A stretch of DNA of 64,000 nt from Undibacterium umbellatum. Lineage in GTDB: Bacteria; Pseudomonadota; Gammaproteobacteria; Burkholderiales; Burkholderiaceae_D. Shown here one piece after another: positions 27,802 to 36,537 of the stretch. A program made the translations under genes and the position numbers. Under the pieces are notes generated by a model. That model searched no databases. It saw only the letters and a list, made by a program, of their open reading frames with translations, and was not told where the DNA came from. How positions within the stretch are numbered: the stretch's first letter is position 1; each line of letters begins with the position of its first letter. The DNA is taken from contig NZ_JACOFX010000002.1 in the NCBI RefSeq assembly GCF_014284125.1, forward strand, positions 124,001 through 188,000, read 5' to 3'.

Positions 27802-28621
27802 GAAAAAAGTCGCCTTCATAGGCGGTGGCAATATGGCAAATGCACTGATAGGCGGCTTGCTAAAAAACCTTACCACTGCTGAACATATCCACGTCATAGA
27901 CTTGAGCCAGGCGTCGCTAGACAAGCTGGTCAGCGACTATGGTGTGACAACAGCGCTGACAATCGATGCCAGGCTGGCCGAGATGGATGCGATTATCCTG
28001 GCCGTCAAGCCTCAGCAATTGCGTGAAGTTGTGCAGGGGCTGGGTCCTTACGTGGATGCGCAATTACTGATCTCCATCGCTGCTGGGATACGTGCTACTG
28101 ATTTGGCGCGATGGCTTGGGGGCTATGAAAAAATTGTGCGTACCATGCCCAATACACCGGCATTGATAGGCCAGGGCATGACCGGCCTGTTTGCCCTGGA
28201 CGCTGTCAGTGCAGAGCAAAAACAAATGGCTGAACATATCATGCAGGCGGTGGGTGCAACCATCTGGCTGGAAGATGAAAGTTTACTGGACGCTGTGACT
28301 GCGGTATCTGGCAGTGGCCCGGCCTATGTGTTTTATTTCATTGAAGCGATGCAGCAGGCTGCCATCGAACTGGGTTTGAGTCCGGAACAGGGTTTGCAAT
28401 TGGCGATGACGACGTTTACCGGTGCAGCGCAACTGGCATCACAGGCCACGGAACCAGTCGGTGTGCTGCGTGAACGCGTTACCTCCAAGGGGGGCACTAC
28501 TTATGCAGCGTTAAGCAGCATGGAAAACGCTGGGGTCAAACTGGCCATTGTGAATGCCATCAAGGCCGCCGCTCACAGGGGTAAAGAGCTGGGTGACGAG
28601 TTTGGCAAAGAGAGTCTGTGA
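27791..28621 (+). CDS. proC: Pyrroline-5-carboxylate reductase
   Basis: This 276-residue enzyme performs the last step of proline synthesis. It shows the Rossmann motif AFIGGGNMANALIGGLL, TMPNTPALIGQGMTGL, AVSGSGPAYVFYFIEAM and TSKGGTTYAALSSME. ATG 27791 lies inside the end of yggS (11-bp overlap), so translation is coupled; an upstream in-frame ATG at 27776 is less likely. proA lies at 5214-6479. Confidence 0.96.
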   Translation: MQNKKKVAFIGGGNMANALIGGLLKNLTTAEHIHVIDLSQASLDKLVSDYGVTTALTIDARLAEMDAIILAVKPQQLREVVQGLGPYVDAQLLISIAAGIRATDLARWLGGYEKIVRTMPNTPALIGQGMTGLFALDAVSAEQKQMAEHIMQAVGATIWLEDESLLDAVTAVSGSGPAYVFYFIEAMQQAAIELGLSPEQGLQLAMTTFTGAAQLASQATEPVGVLRERVTSKGGTTYAALSSMENAGVKLAIVNAIKAAAHRGKELGDEFGKESL

Positions 28622-28656
28622 TCAGGCAAGCTATTGTTTGAATCAGCTCTGGCAGC

Positions 28657-28684
28657 GGCGATTGCTACATCAGGAGCAATCGCC
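28657..28684. other. Perfect hairpin between proC and the yqjK-like gene
   Basis: GGCGATTGCT (28657-28666) pairs perfectly with AGCAATCGCC (28675-28684) around 8 bases. It lies between two convergent genes but has no T run on either strand. It could be a 3'-end barrier or Rho-linked terminator. Confidence 0.4.
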
Positions 28685-28710
28685 TGAACTACTTGCCTGG
28701 CAGTTGACTG

Positions 28711-29040
28711 TCAGTTACTGATATCGATCGCATCTGCGCGCATGCGTTGCACTATCGTCGCTACGCTGCGCCAGGTTTCCCAGCCCAGCAATGCAGACTT
28801 TGCAAAAGAAAATATCCTTCTGGGTTTTAGCACCAAAATTGCTGCGATGGCTATACCTCCTAGCAATGGGCGTTGACGTGCTATTTGCCCGGCTTTGCCA
28901 AGCAAACCTGCAGCGACATCGGCCATGCCCATGGATTGTTTGAAGTCCTTACAATGTATTGTCATCAGGCTGCGTTCTGCCTGTATCTTCAATAATAATG
29001 CCTGGCGTCTCAATGCCAGTCTTTCCTGATGATTGCCCAT
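28711..29040 (-). CDS. YqjK-like small protein
   Basis: This 109-residue basic protein has an N-terminal charged, helical region (RLALRRQALLLKIQAERSLM) and a hydrophobic stretch (LLGGIAIAAILVL). It fits the loosely conserved YqjK-like proteins encoded after yqjD and yqjE. It starts 3 bp after the YqjE-like gene. Function is unknown; the operon partners are ribosome- or membrane-associated stationary-phase proteins. Confidence 0.7.
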   Translation of the reverse strand: MGNHQERLALRRQALLLKIQAERSLMTIHCKDFKQSMGMADVAAGLLGKAGQIARQRPLLGGIAIAAILVLKPRRIFSFAKSALLGWETWRSVATIVQRMRADAIDISN

Positions 29041-29043
29041 GCT

Positions 29044-29430
29044 TTACACCTGTCCTTTTTCACTGGCGTCATTGCCACGCAGGCTGGCAGCGTCTTTTTT
29101 CAATTCAGCCAAACTGTGTGACAGGAACCCAGGCTTGCGGCGGAATTTGCTCCGTAGCCAGGTGAATATGCCAAATGAGAGCAGCGCAAACAGCGCCAGC
29201 AAACTGAGCAGGACCGTATAGCGGTAGGTGTCCCAAAAAGCGGCAACCACAGTCAGTACCGCCAGCATGACAGCAATGCCGGCAAAAAAAAGCGCTGTCA
29301 ATGACCAAAGCAAACCAGAAGAAAAGTGCGCCAACTCTTCTTCCAGTTCGACGGCAGCCAGTTCCAGCCGGGTGTGGACAAGATTGCCAAATGTCGTGGC
29401 AACTTGTCTCAGCGAGTCGCTGATGGCCAT
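29044..29430 (-). CDS. YqjE / phage holin family (holin superfamily III) membrane protein
   Basis: This 128-residue protein has an N-terminal amphipathic region (LRQVATTFGNLVHTRLELAAVELEEE) followed by two membrane helices (SLTALFFAGIAVMLAVLTVVAAF and a second ending LLSFGIFTWL). This is the pattern of YqjE-type proteins. The holin name is by family only; there is no phage context. It lies 3 bp from both neighbours in a three-gene operon. Confidence 0.85.
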   Translation of the reverse strand: MAISDSLRQVATTFGNLVHTRLELAAVELEEELAHFSSGLLWSLTALFFAGIAVMLAVLTVVAAFWDTYRYTVLLSLLALFALLSFGIFTWLRSKFRRKPGFLSHSLAELKKDAASLRGNDASEKGQV

Positions 29431-29433
29431 TAC

Positions 29434-29745
29434 TTATCTGCTACGGCCAATGAGCAAGCCCACCAGCAAGCCTACACCAGCAGCAATACCTGCAGACTGC
29501 CATGGGTTTTCCTTGACATACACATCAGTCGCTTTGGCAGCTTCCTTGGTACGGGTAACCACCAGGTCTTCTATACGTTCTACTTCTGCCTTGGCATTTC
29601 TCAAGGTTTTTTCAAATCGGGCTTTGGCAGATTGGAAACCTTCGCTGCCATGCTGTTCGGTATTCTTCAATAGTTCTTCAGCATCACGGATGACAAGATG
29701 CAAGTCATTCATCAATTGTTCTCTATGTTCGTCTACTGTACTCAT
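29434..29745 (-). CDS. DUF883 family (YqjD/ElaB) inner-membrane ribosome-binding protein
   Basis: This 103-residue protein is mostly helical (about residues 1-75) and ends in a single C-terminal membrane helix with glycine-rich SAGIAAGVGLLVGLLIGRSR. This is the DUF883 layout of YqjD/ElaB, which tether ribosomes to the membrane in stationary phase in E. coli. KENPWQSAGIAAGVG is the family signature. It is first in the minus-strand operon. Confidence 0.9.
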   Translation of the reverse strand: MSTVDEHREQLMNDLHLVIRDAEELLKNTEQHGSEGFQSAKARFEKTLRNAKAEVERIEDLVVTRTKEAAKATDVYVKENPWQSAGIAAGVGLLVGLLIGRSR

Positions 29746-29852
29746 GATTCGTCCTTTCTGGTTGGTAAGTGAACTTCAGTCTATTCAAAAAGAGCCTGAG
29801 GAGTTTGCGTCAGCGCAAGAAAAATGCATTGGATAAGTTGCAAGTTATTGAC

Positions 29853-30719
29853 TTACTTTACTGCATAGTCAATAGCAATGCCAGCAAAGATTGCGGCACC
29901 CAGCCAATTGTTATTGATGAAAGCTGCAAAACAGGCCATGCGTTCACGTTCGCGTATCAGGGTGTAGTGGTAGAGCGCGAAAATTATTGCGACACCCATA
30001 CCAACAAAAAACCATGTGCTCAGCCCCAATTGCCAGCCTACCAGCGATATCAACGCGAAACTGATGGCATAGCACAGCATGACAGCAAACACATCATAGT
30101 TGCCAAAAGTAATGGCCGATGTCTTGATGCCTATCTTTAAATCATCATCCCTGTCCACCATGGCATACTCAGTATCATAGGCAACTGCCCAGAAAACATT
30201 TGCCAGCAACAGTATCCAGGCCGCCAAAGGTACGGTATTTTGCACTGCGGCAAAAGCCATGGGGATGCCAAAACCAAAGGCTATGCCCAGATAAGCCTGG
30301 GGAATGGCAAAGAAGCGCTTGAAATAAGGATAGCTACCAGCAACCACTACTGCGCCCACTGAAAGCATCTTGGTCAAACTGTTCAGGGGCAGGATCAGGC
30401 AAAAAGAAATCAGCGCCAGCACTACGGCAACACCCACAGCTTCTTTGCCGGATATCTTGCCGCTGGTCAGCGGCCGGTCTGCCGTGCGTTTTACGTGGCG
30501 GTCAAAATCGCGGTCAGCATAATCATTAATCGCACATCCGGCTGATCGCATCAAGGCTGTGCCCAGACTAAAAATCACTACCAGTTGCCAGTCTGGCTGG
30601 CCATTCGAAGCTATCCACAGGGCTGCCAAAGTTGGCCAGAGCAGTAAAAGTATGCCTATGGGCTTGTGTAGTCTGACCAGTTTGATGTACCAGCCCAGGC
30701 GAGTCAGCAAGAAATTCAT
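29853..30719 (-). CDS. ubiA: 4-hydroxybenzoate octaprenyltransferase
   Basis: This 288-residue membrane prenyltransferase attaches the polyprenyl tail to 4-hydroxybenzoate in ubiquinone synthesis. Two aspartate-rich motifs bind the diphosphate via magnesium: [15 protein letters not shown] (about residues 66-80) and [13 protein letters not shown] (about 180-192). About eight membrane helices are present. No other ubi gene lies adjacent. Confidence 0.95.
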   Translation of the reverse strand: MNFLLTRLGWYIKLVRLHKPIGILLLLWPTLAALWIASNGQPDWQLVVIFSLGTALMRSAGCAINDYADRDFDRHVKRTADRPLTSGKISGKEAVGVAVVLALISFCLILPLNSLTKMLSVGAVVVAGSYPYFKRFFAIPQAYLGIAFGFGIPMAFAAVQNTVPLAAWILLLANVFWAVAYDTEYAMVDRDDDLKIGIKTSAITFGNYDVFAVMLCYAISFALISLVGWQLGLSTWFFVGMGVAIIFALYHYTLIRERERMACFAAFINNNWLGAAIFAGIAIDYAVK

Positions 30720-30905
30720 GATTAAGCTTTGTTGTTGCGCATGGCAGAATTATAAGTGTTATCTATACAGAGGGTAGTTTCGAGTGATATCTTAGCGATT
30801 TGCTACATTCAGAGCTTGCCTGAAAGCCTGAAACCATCAGGTCATCTGCTCGGCGTGATGTTGCAATAAATTCATATAATTATGACGAGTTTTCCGGGGC
30901 TATCT

Positions 30906-32219
30906 ATGAAATTGCATACCAAACTGGCTTGGGCCAGTGCCGCTGTATTGATGAGCTTTGCCGGCTCTGCCCATGCAGTGACAGAAATAAACTGGTGGCA
31001 TTCGATGACAGGCGCACTGGGCGACCGTGTGACCGCGCTGGCTGATCAGTTCAATAAAAGCCAGAATGAATACAAGGTCACTGCTGTCTATAAAGGCAGT
31101 TATGACGAAGCCCTGGCGGCGGGTATCGCGGCCTTCCGTGCCGGTAATGCGCCGCATATCTTGCAGGTGTTTGAGGTTGGCACGGCGACCATGATGTATG
31201 CCAAGGGGGCGGTAAAGCCGGTATCTGAAGTCATGAAAGTCGCAGGTGAGAAATTCGATGCATCCGGTTATGTGGCCGCAGTAGCAGGTTATTACACTTC
31301 ACCCAAGGGTGAAATGCTGTCCTTCCCTTTCAATAGTTCAACTACCGTGTTTTACTATAACAAGGATATGTTCACCAAAGCCGGGATGGATCCCAATAAG
31401 GCACCGACAACCTGGCAGGAAGTGGTTGCTGCGGCTGGTCGATTGAAAGCCAGTGGCGAAAAGTGTGCTTACACCACAGGCTGGCAAACTTGGGTGCATC
31501 TGGAAAGTTTTTCAGCCTGGCACAACGTGGAATTTGCTTCCAAAGGCAATGGTTTTGGCGGCCTCGACGCACGCCTGACATTCAACAGTCCGCTGCATGT
31601 ACGTCATATAGAAAATCTGGAAAACTGGGCCAAGCAAGGTTATTTCACTTATGCAGGTCGCAAGAATGAGCCGGAAGCCAAGTTCTATTCTGGCGAATGT
31701 GGCATGCTGACTTCATCCAGTTCTGCCTACGGTAATATTTCCAAGAATGCCAAGTTCAAATTTGCCGTCGCACCGCTTCCTTACTATTCAGACGTCAAAG
31801 GTGCACCGCAAAACACCATCATCGGTGGTGCTTCACTGTGGAGCATGAATGGCAAAAAGACAGAGGAATACAAGGGTGTCGCCAGGTTCTACAAGTTTCT
31901 CTCACAGCCAGAGGTGCAGGCCAAATGGCATCAGGAAACTGGCTACCTACCCATCACCAATGCCGCCTACGAGATGACCAAGAAGTCTGGTTTCTATGAA
32001 AAAACACCTGGCCCTGGCGTTGCCGTGCAACAGATGATTGTCAAGACCACAGACAAATCCCGTGGCATTCGCCTGGGCAGTTTTGTCCAGATACGCACCA
32101 TCATGGATGAGGAACTGGAATCAGTCTGGAGTGGTAAAAAATCAGCCAAGGCCGCGCTGGATAATGCTGTTTTGCGGGGCAATGAATTGCTGGATCGTTT
32201 CGAAAAAGCGAATAAGTAA
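30906..32219 (+). CDS. ugpB: sn-Glycerol-3-phosphate ABC transporter, substrate-binding protein
   Basis: This 437-residue periplasmic binding protein has a signal peptide ending in GSAHA (about residue 24) followed by VTEINWWHSMTGALGDRV, the typical UgpB opening. It captures glycerol-3-phosphate or its diesters. ATG 30906 begins the signal peptide; an upstream in-frame start at 30882 adds eight residues and is unlikely. The ugpA, ugpE and ugpC genes follow in the classical order. Confidence 0.93.
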   Translation: MKLHTKLAWASAAVLMSFAGSAHAVTEINWWHSMTGALGDRVTALADQFNKSQNEYKVTAVYKGSYDEALAAGIAAFRAGNAPHILQVFEVGTATMMYAKGAVKPVSEVMKVAGEKFDASGYVAAVAGYYTSPKGEMLSFPFNSSTTVFYYNKDMFTKAGMDPNKAPTTWQEVVAAAGRLKASGEKCAYTTGWQTWVHLESFSAWHNVEFASKGNGFGGLDARLTFNSPLHVRHIENLENWAKQGYFTYAGRKNEPEAKFYSGECGMLTSSSSAYGNISKNAKFKFAVAPLPYYSDVKGAPQNTIIGGASLWSMNGKKTEEYKGVARFYKFLSQPEVQAKWHQETGYLPITNAAYEMTKKSGFYEKTPGPGVAVQQMIVKTTDKSRGIRLGSFVQIRTIMDEELESVWSGKKSAKAALDNAVLRGNELLDRFEKANK

Positions 32220-32235
32220 GGTCAAGATCAAGACC

Positions 32236-32366
32236 TCTCAACACAGAGGCACAGAGCCACAGAGGTGCACAGAGAAGGTCAAAAGCTTAATGCTGAGGCT
32301 TACTTCTCTTGGACTTACACAGATTTTCTCTTGAATTTCTCTGTGTCTCGGTGCCTCTGTGGTGAG
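32236..32366. repeat. Inverted-repeat element between ugpB and ugpA
   Basis: The left arm holds three copies of CACAGAG-type units (32240-32275). The right arm (about 32335-32365) is largely complementary, with TTTCTCTGTGTCTCGG and TGCCTCTGTGGTGAG. The intervening ~60 bases form a loop. The ACAGAGGCACAGAG pattern is seen as a dispersed intergenic repeat in many unrelated bacteria (from memory). Its RNA would form a long hairpin inside the ugp message. Confidence 0.65.
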
Positions 32367-32401
32367 CCTTTCGGTCTGTCCCTAACTCAATAGAGGTTTT
32401 T

Positions 32402-33283
32402 TTGGAAAAGCGTGCGCGGTTTCGTTCGGCCTGGTTGCCTTATCTGTTGCTCTTGCCGCAGTTATTGGTAACGGTGCTGTTTTTTTTCTGGCCTGCGGTG
32501 CAGGCCTTGTATCAATCCGTCTTGTTGCAGGATGCCTTTGGCATGTCCACGCAGTTTGTCTGGTTTGATAATTTCAAGATGTTGTTTGCCGATGAGACTT
32601 ATCTGGCAGCATTCAAGACCACCGCGCTGTTTTCCAGTCTGGTGGCTGTTCTGGGCCTGAGCCTGTCTTTGCTGCTGGCTGTTTTTGCTGACAGGGTAGT
32701 CAGGGGCAGTTCCATCTACAAGACTATGCTGATCTGGCCGTATGCGGTGTCACCTGTGGTAGTAGGTGTGCTGTGGATGTTCTTGCTCAATCCAACTCTG
32801 GGTATTGTTGCCCATGGCCTGCGCCATTTTGGTATTGAGTGGAATAATCTCTTGAATGGCCGTCACGCGATGATACTCATTGTATTGGCGGCGATCTGGA
32901 AACAGATCAGCTATAACTTTCTATTCTTCCTGGCGGGTTTGCAATCCATACCCAAGTCGCTGATAGAGGCAGCTGCCATAGATGGTGCCGGGCCATGGAG
33001 GCGCTTTTTCACCATCGTCTTCCCATTGCTGACACCAACAACTTTCTTCTTGCTGGTCGTGAACATCGTCTACGCTTTTTTTGATACCTTTGCAATTGTT
33101 GAGGCGACCACCCAGGGCGGTCCTGGCAAGGATACCGAGATTCTGGTATTCAAAGTTTTCAATGATGGTTTCAAGGGCGGTGATCTTGGCAGTGCTGCCG
33201 CGCAGTCCGTGATACTGATGACGATAGTGATTGTGTTGACTGTGCTGCAGTTCAAGTACATAGAAAAGAAAGTGCAGTATTAA
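32402..33283 (+). CDS. ugpA: sn-Glycerol-3-phosphate ABC transporter permease UgpA
   Basis: This 293-residue inner-membrane permease has about six helices and the EAA loop [22 protein letters not shown], which docks on the ATPase. The start is TTG at 32402: AGAGG at 32392-32396 is at good spacing and no ATG fits. With UgpE it forms the translocation channel. The 182-bp gap to ugpB is filled by an inverted-repeat element. Confidence 0.94.
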   Translation: MEKRARFRSAWLPYLLLLPQLLVTVLFFFWPAVQALYQSVLLQDAFGMSTQFVWFDNFKMLFADETYLAAFKTTALFSSLVAVLGLSLSLLLAVFADRVVRGSSIYKTMLIWPYAVSPVVVGVLWMFLLNPTLGIVAHGLRHFGIEWNNLLNGRHAMILIVLAAIWKQISYNFLFFLAGLQSIPKSLIEAAAIDGAGPWRRFFTIVFPLLTPTTFFLLVVNIVYAFFDTFAIVEATTQGGPGKDTEILVFKVFNDGFKGGDLGSAAAQSVILMTIVIVLTVLQFKYIEKKVQY

Positions 33284-33285
33284 GC

Positions 33286-34137
33286 ATGATAGAACGCCGA
33301 CCTTTTCTGGGTATGTTCAGCCACTTTATCCTGATACTTGGAGTCAGCCTGGTGGCTTTTCCCATCTATGTTGCCTTTGTTGCCGCCACCCAGACGGCTG
33401 AACAGTCTGCCCTGGCACCTATGTCCCTGATACCGGGCGACCAGCTCTGGATCAATCTGCAGGCAGTGTTGGGGAGCGGTACATCAGGCAATGTCGCCAG
33501 CAGCCCTGTGGGGCGCATGATGTGGGTCAGCCTGGTATCTGCGCTGATGATCGCCGTCGGCAAGATTTCGATTTCCATGTTGTCTGCTTTTGCGCTCGTT
33601 TACTTCCGCTTTCCTGGCCGTACGCTGTTTTTCTGGATGATTTTTGTCACCCTGATGCTGCCTGTTGAAGTGCGTATCAGTCCGACTTATAAGGTAGTGT
33701 CTGACTTGTCCATGCTCAATAGCTATGCCGGGTTGACTGTACCGTTGATCGCCTCGGCAACGGCGACATTCTTATTCAGGCAGTTTTTTTTAACTGTGCC
33801 CGATGAGCTGGCGGAAGCCGCACGCATCGATGGCGCTGGTCCCTTGCGCTTCTTCAAAGATATTCTGTGGCCGCTTTCACGTACCAATGTGATTGCCCTG
33901 TTCGTCATCATGTTCATCTATGGCTGGAATCAGTATCTGTGGCCCTTGCTGGTGTCGACAGAACAGAATATGTACCCGATAGGTGTGGGGATCAAACGCA
34001 TGATTGCGGGCGGAGATGCTGCAGTCGAATGGAATATGGTGATGGCGACCCTGTTACTGGCGATGTTGCCACCCGGGTTGGTGGTAGTCATCATGCAGAA
34101 GTGGTTTGTTAAAGGTCTCGTTGACTCAGAAAAATAA
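33286..34137 (+). CDS. ugpE: sn-Glycerol-3-phosphate ABC transporter permease UgpE
   Basis: This 283-residue permease has about six helices and the EAA loop [21 protein letters not shown]. The opening [20 protein letters not shown] matches UgpE. It starts 2 bp after the ugpA stop and is 29 bp before ugpC. Typical length of the family is about 280. Confidence 0.95.
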   Translation: MIERRPFLGMFSHFILILGVSLVAFPIYVAFVAATQTAEQSALAPMSLIPGDQLWINLQAVLGSGTSGNVASSPVGRMMWVSLVSALMIAVGKISISMLSAFALVYFRFPGRTLFFWMIFVTLMLPVEVRISPTYKVVSDLSMLNSYAGLTVPLIASATATFLFRQFFLTVPDELAEAARIDGAGPLRFFKDILWPLSRTNVIALFVIMFIYGWNQYLWPLLVSTEQNMYPIGVGIKRMIAGGDAAVEWNMVMATLLLAMLPPGLVVVIMQKWFVKGLVDSEK

Positions 34138-34166
34138 ATTAAAGAAACACGTTATACAAATACCTT

Positions 34167-35243
34167 ATGGCACAACTACACTTTAAAAACGTTACCAAGA
34201 CTTACGGCAAGGGCGATAAGGCAGTTGCTGTCATCCATGGCATTTCCATGGATATCAACCATGGAGAATTCATCGTCATGGTTGGTCCTTCTGGCTGTGG
34301 CAAATCGACACTCTTGCGCATGGTGGCGGGGCTGGAAGAAATTACTTCTGGCGATATCGTCATTGGTGACAGGGTCGTCAATGAGCTGGAACCCAAGGAC
34401 AGGGATATTGCCATGGTGTTCCAGAACTATGCCCTCTACCCGCATATGAGCGTGTATCAGAACATGGCTTATGGTTTGAAGATACGCGGTTTTTCCAAAG
34501 CCGATATAGAAACCAGGGTACAAAAAGCCGCGCAGATACTGGAACTGGGTGCTTTGCTGGACAGGACTCCGCGCCAATTGTCTGGCGGTCAGCGCCAGCG
34601 GGTTGCCATGGGGCGTGCGATTGTCAGGGAACCTGCAGTATTTTTATTCGATGAACCGCTGTCGAATCTGGATGCCAAATTGCGGGTGCAAATGCGTCTG
34701 GAAATCCAGCGCCTGCACAAGGCACTAGGCACCACCAGCCTGTATGTCACCCATGACCAGGTCGAGGCCATGACTCTGGGCCAGCGCATGATCGTCATGA
34801 ATGGTGGTGTCGCTGAACAGATAGGTACACCGGCAGAAGTGTATGCAACACCAGCCACTACTTTCGTCGCCAGCTTTATCGGTTCTCCACCCATGAATCT
34901 CTTGCATGGCAAGCTCACAGAAAATGGCCGGCAAATGCAGATAGGTAAGGCTCTGGTGTCATTGCCGCTGGCGCAAAGCCAAGCAGAGTGCGTCGCCAAT
35001 CGTGAACTGATACTGGGCGTGCGTCCAGAACATTTGTTCATAGGCATGCCAGGCTTGCCACTTGAAGTACAACTGGTAGAGTCGCTGGGGGCAGATTTGC
35101 TGGTCCATGGTCTATGCGGTGGTGAACCCATGGTTATACGCACACCTGCAGGCACGGCGGTGCAAGCAGGTCAACGCACATCGGTTGGCTTTGCGCCGGA
35201 TGTCGTGCACTGGTTTGATCCAGTGACTACCAAACGCATCTGA
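34167..35243 (+). CDS. ugpC: sn-Glycerol-3-phosphate ABC transporter ATP-binding protein UgpC
   Basis: This 358-residue ATPase has Walker [10 protein letters not shown] (about residues 38-46), the signature [19 protein letters not shown], Walker [14 protein letters not shown], and a C-terminal regulatory TOBE domain (from about 240), as in MalK-type subunits. It powers uptake through UgpAE. No ugpQ phosphodiesterase follows; in other species it often does. Confidence 0.96.
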   Translation: MAQLHFKNVTKTYGKGDKAVAVIHGISMDINHGEFIVMVGPSGCGKSTLLRMVAGLEEITSGDIVIGDRVVNELEPKDRDIAMVFQNYALYPHMSVYQNMAYGLKIRGFSKADIETRVQKAAQILELGALLDRTPRQLSGGQRQRVAMGRAIVREPAVFLFDEPLSNLDAKLRVQMRLEIQRLHKALGTTSLYVTHDQVEAMTLGQRMIVMNGGVAEQIGTPAEVYATPATTFVASFIGSPPMNLLHGKLTENGRQMQIGKALVSLPLAQSQAECVANRELILGVRPEHLFIGMPGLPLEVQLVESLGADLLVHGLCGGEPMVIRTPAGTAVQAGQRTSVGFAPDVVHWFDPVTTKRI

Positions 35244-35266
35244 CGTAGTCAGGGTTGCTGAGTGAC

Positions 35267-35503
35267 TCAGACTATCAGCGCAGCTTTGCGCTGCGGCTTT
35301 TGCTGTTGAAAAAATTCAGAGCGCGCACTGGCGCGACTGGGTGGTCCACTCAATCCATTCGCCTTCTCAAATGCTGGGACAGCTTTGCCTGTCTGCTGGC
35401 CACAAATGTAACCGAGACCAAACACGACAATAGTCAGGAGTAGCGCTGTGACATATCTGCGTATCGTGTCACTGCTATCACCCATATCGCTTCTTGTTTT
35501 CAT
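35267..35503 (-). CDS. Small single-pass membrane protein, unknown
   Basis: This 78-residue open frame encodes a predicted membrane helix (TALLLTIVVFGLGYICG, about residues 19-35) after a short polar N-terminus, and a basic tail. An AGGGAACAGG stretch precedes the ATG. It is convergent with ugpC, with no overlap. It resembles no family I recognise. It could be a chance frame, but the helix and ribosome site favour a real small gene. Confidence 0.45.
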   Translation of the reverse strand: MKTRSDMGDSSDTIRRYVTALLLTIVVFGLGYICGQQTGKAVPAFEKANGLSGPPSRASARSEFFQQQKPQRKAALIV

Positions 35504-35739
35504 TCCTGTTCCCTCTAGACTGAATCACCGCGGCTGAAATCGCCATTAACTTGGTCACAATCAGCGTATTTCAATTCTGATATTTCCCGCTATTGAACTT
35601 CACACCGTATTTGCAGGTCGAAGTGTCGCAATAATTAAAAAAACGTACCAGAAAATTGCTGAAAGAATTGTTATTCAGTATCTTTGGTGTTGAATTGCGA
35701 TACCATTTGCAAAATTTCACATTTAGTCAGGATGTCCTC

Positions 35740-36537
35740 ATGAGCTCACCCGAATTAGTCTTGAAAGTCTTGCGTTCTGAATTACGTGCAGCAGGCGTAA
35801 CGTACAAAATGCTGGCAGAGCGGATAGGTATGAGTGAATCCAGCATGAAGCGCATGTTTGGGCAAAAGGATATGAGCCTGTCGCGCCTGGCGGAAATCTG
35901 CAAGGCGTCTGGCATCGCCATGGAAGATGTATTGCGCCAGGCCGCCGATGTCACGCCCCATGCCGATACCCTGAGCCTGGCGCAAGAACAATCGCTGATG
36001 GCAGACCCCAAGTTATTACTGGTAGCGATTTGTTGCCTGGGACACTGGACCCTGGAGCAGATCATAGAAACCTATCACTTGTCGGAAGCAGAATGCGTCT
36101 TGCATCTGATCGCCCTGGATAAACTGGATGTCATAGAATTGCGCCCTTTGAACCGCTATCGCCTGAAGGTCTCGCCAGCTTTTCATTGGCGTGCTGATGG
36201 TCCGGTACAGCAGTATTTCCGTGATGTGGTGGTAGGGGATTATTTTGCTGGCAGTTTTGATGGACAGGGCGAAACCCTGCTTTTTGTCCCAGCCAGAGTG
36301 TCATCGCATAGCGCCATGGAAATGGTGCAAAAGATCCAGCAGCTGGCAGCTGAACTGGCGCGTTTGCATCAGGATGACCGTCGTTTAAGGCCAGAAGAGC
36401 GTGATGGTTTTACCCTGCTGGTTGGTTTTAGATCCTGGGAGTTTTCTGCCTTTACCGCGCTGCGTCGCCCTGAGGCTGCAGCGCCAGTCAAAGGTTTGAC
36501 TCACCAGATTCACCAGATGGGACCGAGGAAAAGATAG
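35740..36537 (+). CDS. XRE-type helix-turn-helix transcriptional regulator
   Basis: This 265-residue protein has an N-terminal HTH domain (about residues 5-65: LRAAGVTYKMLAERIGMSESSMKRMF, shown here by its recognisable core) and a longer C-terminal part without known catalytic motifs, perhaps a sensor domain. ATG 35740 is chosen; the frame is open back to a TTG at 35656 with poor character. Its 3' end overlaps the convergent patatin gene by 28 bp. Targets are unknown. Confidence 0.82.
   Translation: MSSPELVLKVLRSELRAAGVTYKMLAERIGMSESSMKRMFGQKDMSLSRLAEICKASGIAMEDVLRQAADVTPHADTLSLAQEQSLMADPKLLLVAICCLGHWTLEQIIETYHLSEAECVLHLIALDKLDVIELRPLNRYRLKVSPAFHWRADGPVQQYFRDVVVGDYFAGSFDGQGETLLFVPARVSSHSAMEMVQKIQQLAAELARLHQDDRRLRPEERDGFTLLVGFRSWEFSAFTALRRPEAAAPVKGLTHQIHQMGPRKR

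Noticed and set aside
28657..28684. Intrinsic terminator between proC and the yqjK-like gene
   Set aside because: The stem is perfect but there is no T run on either strand, so it is listed only as a hairpin.
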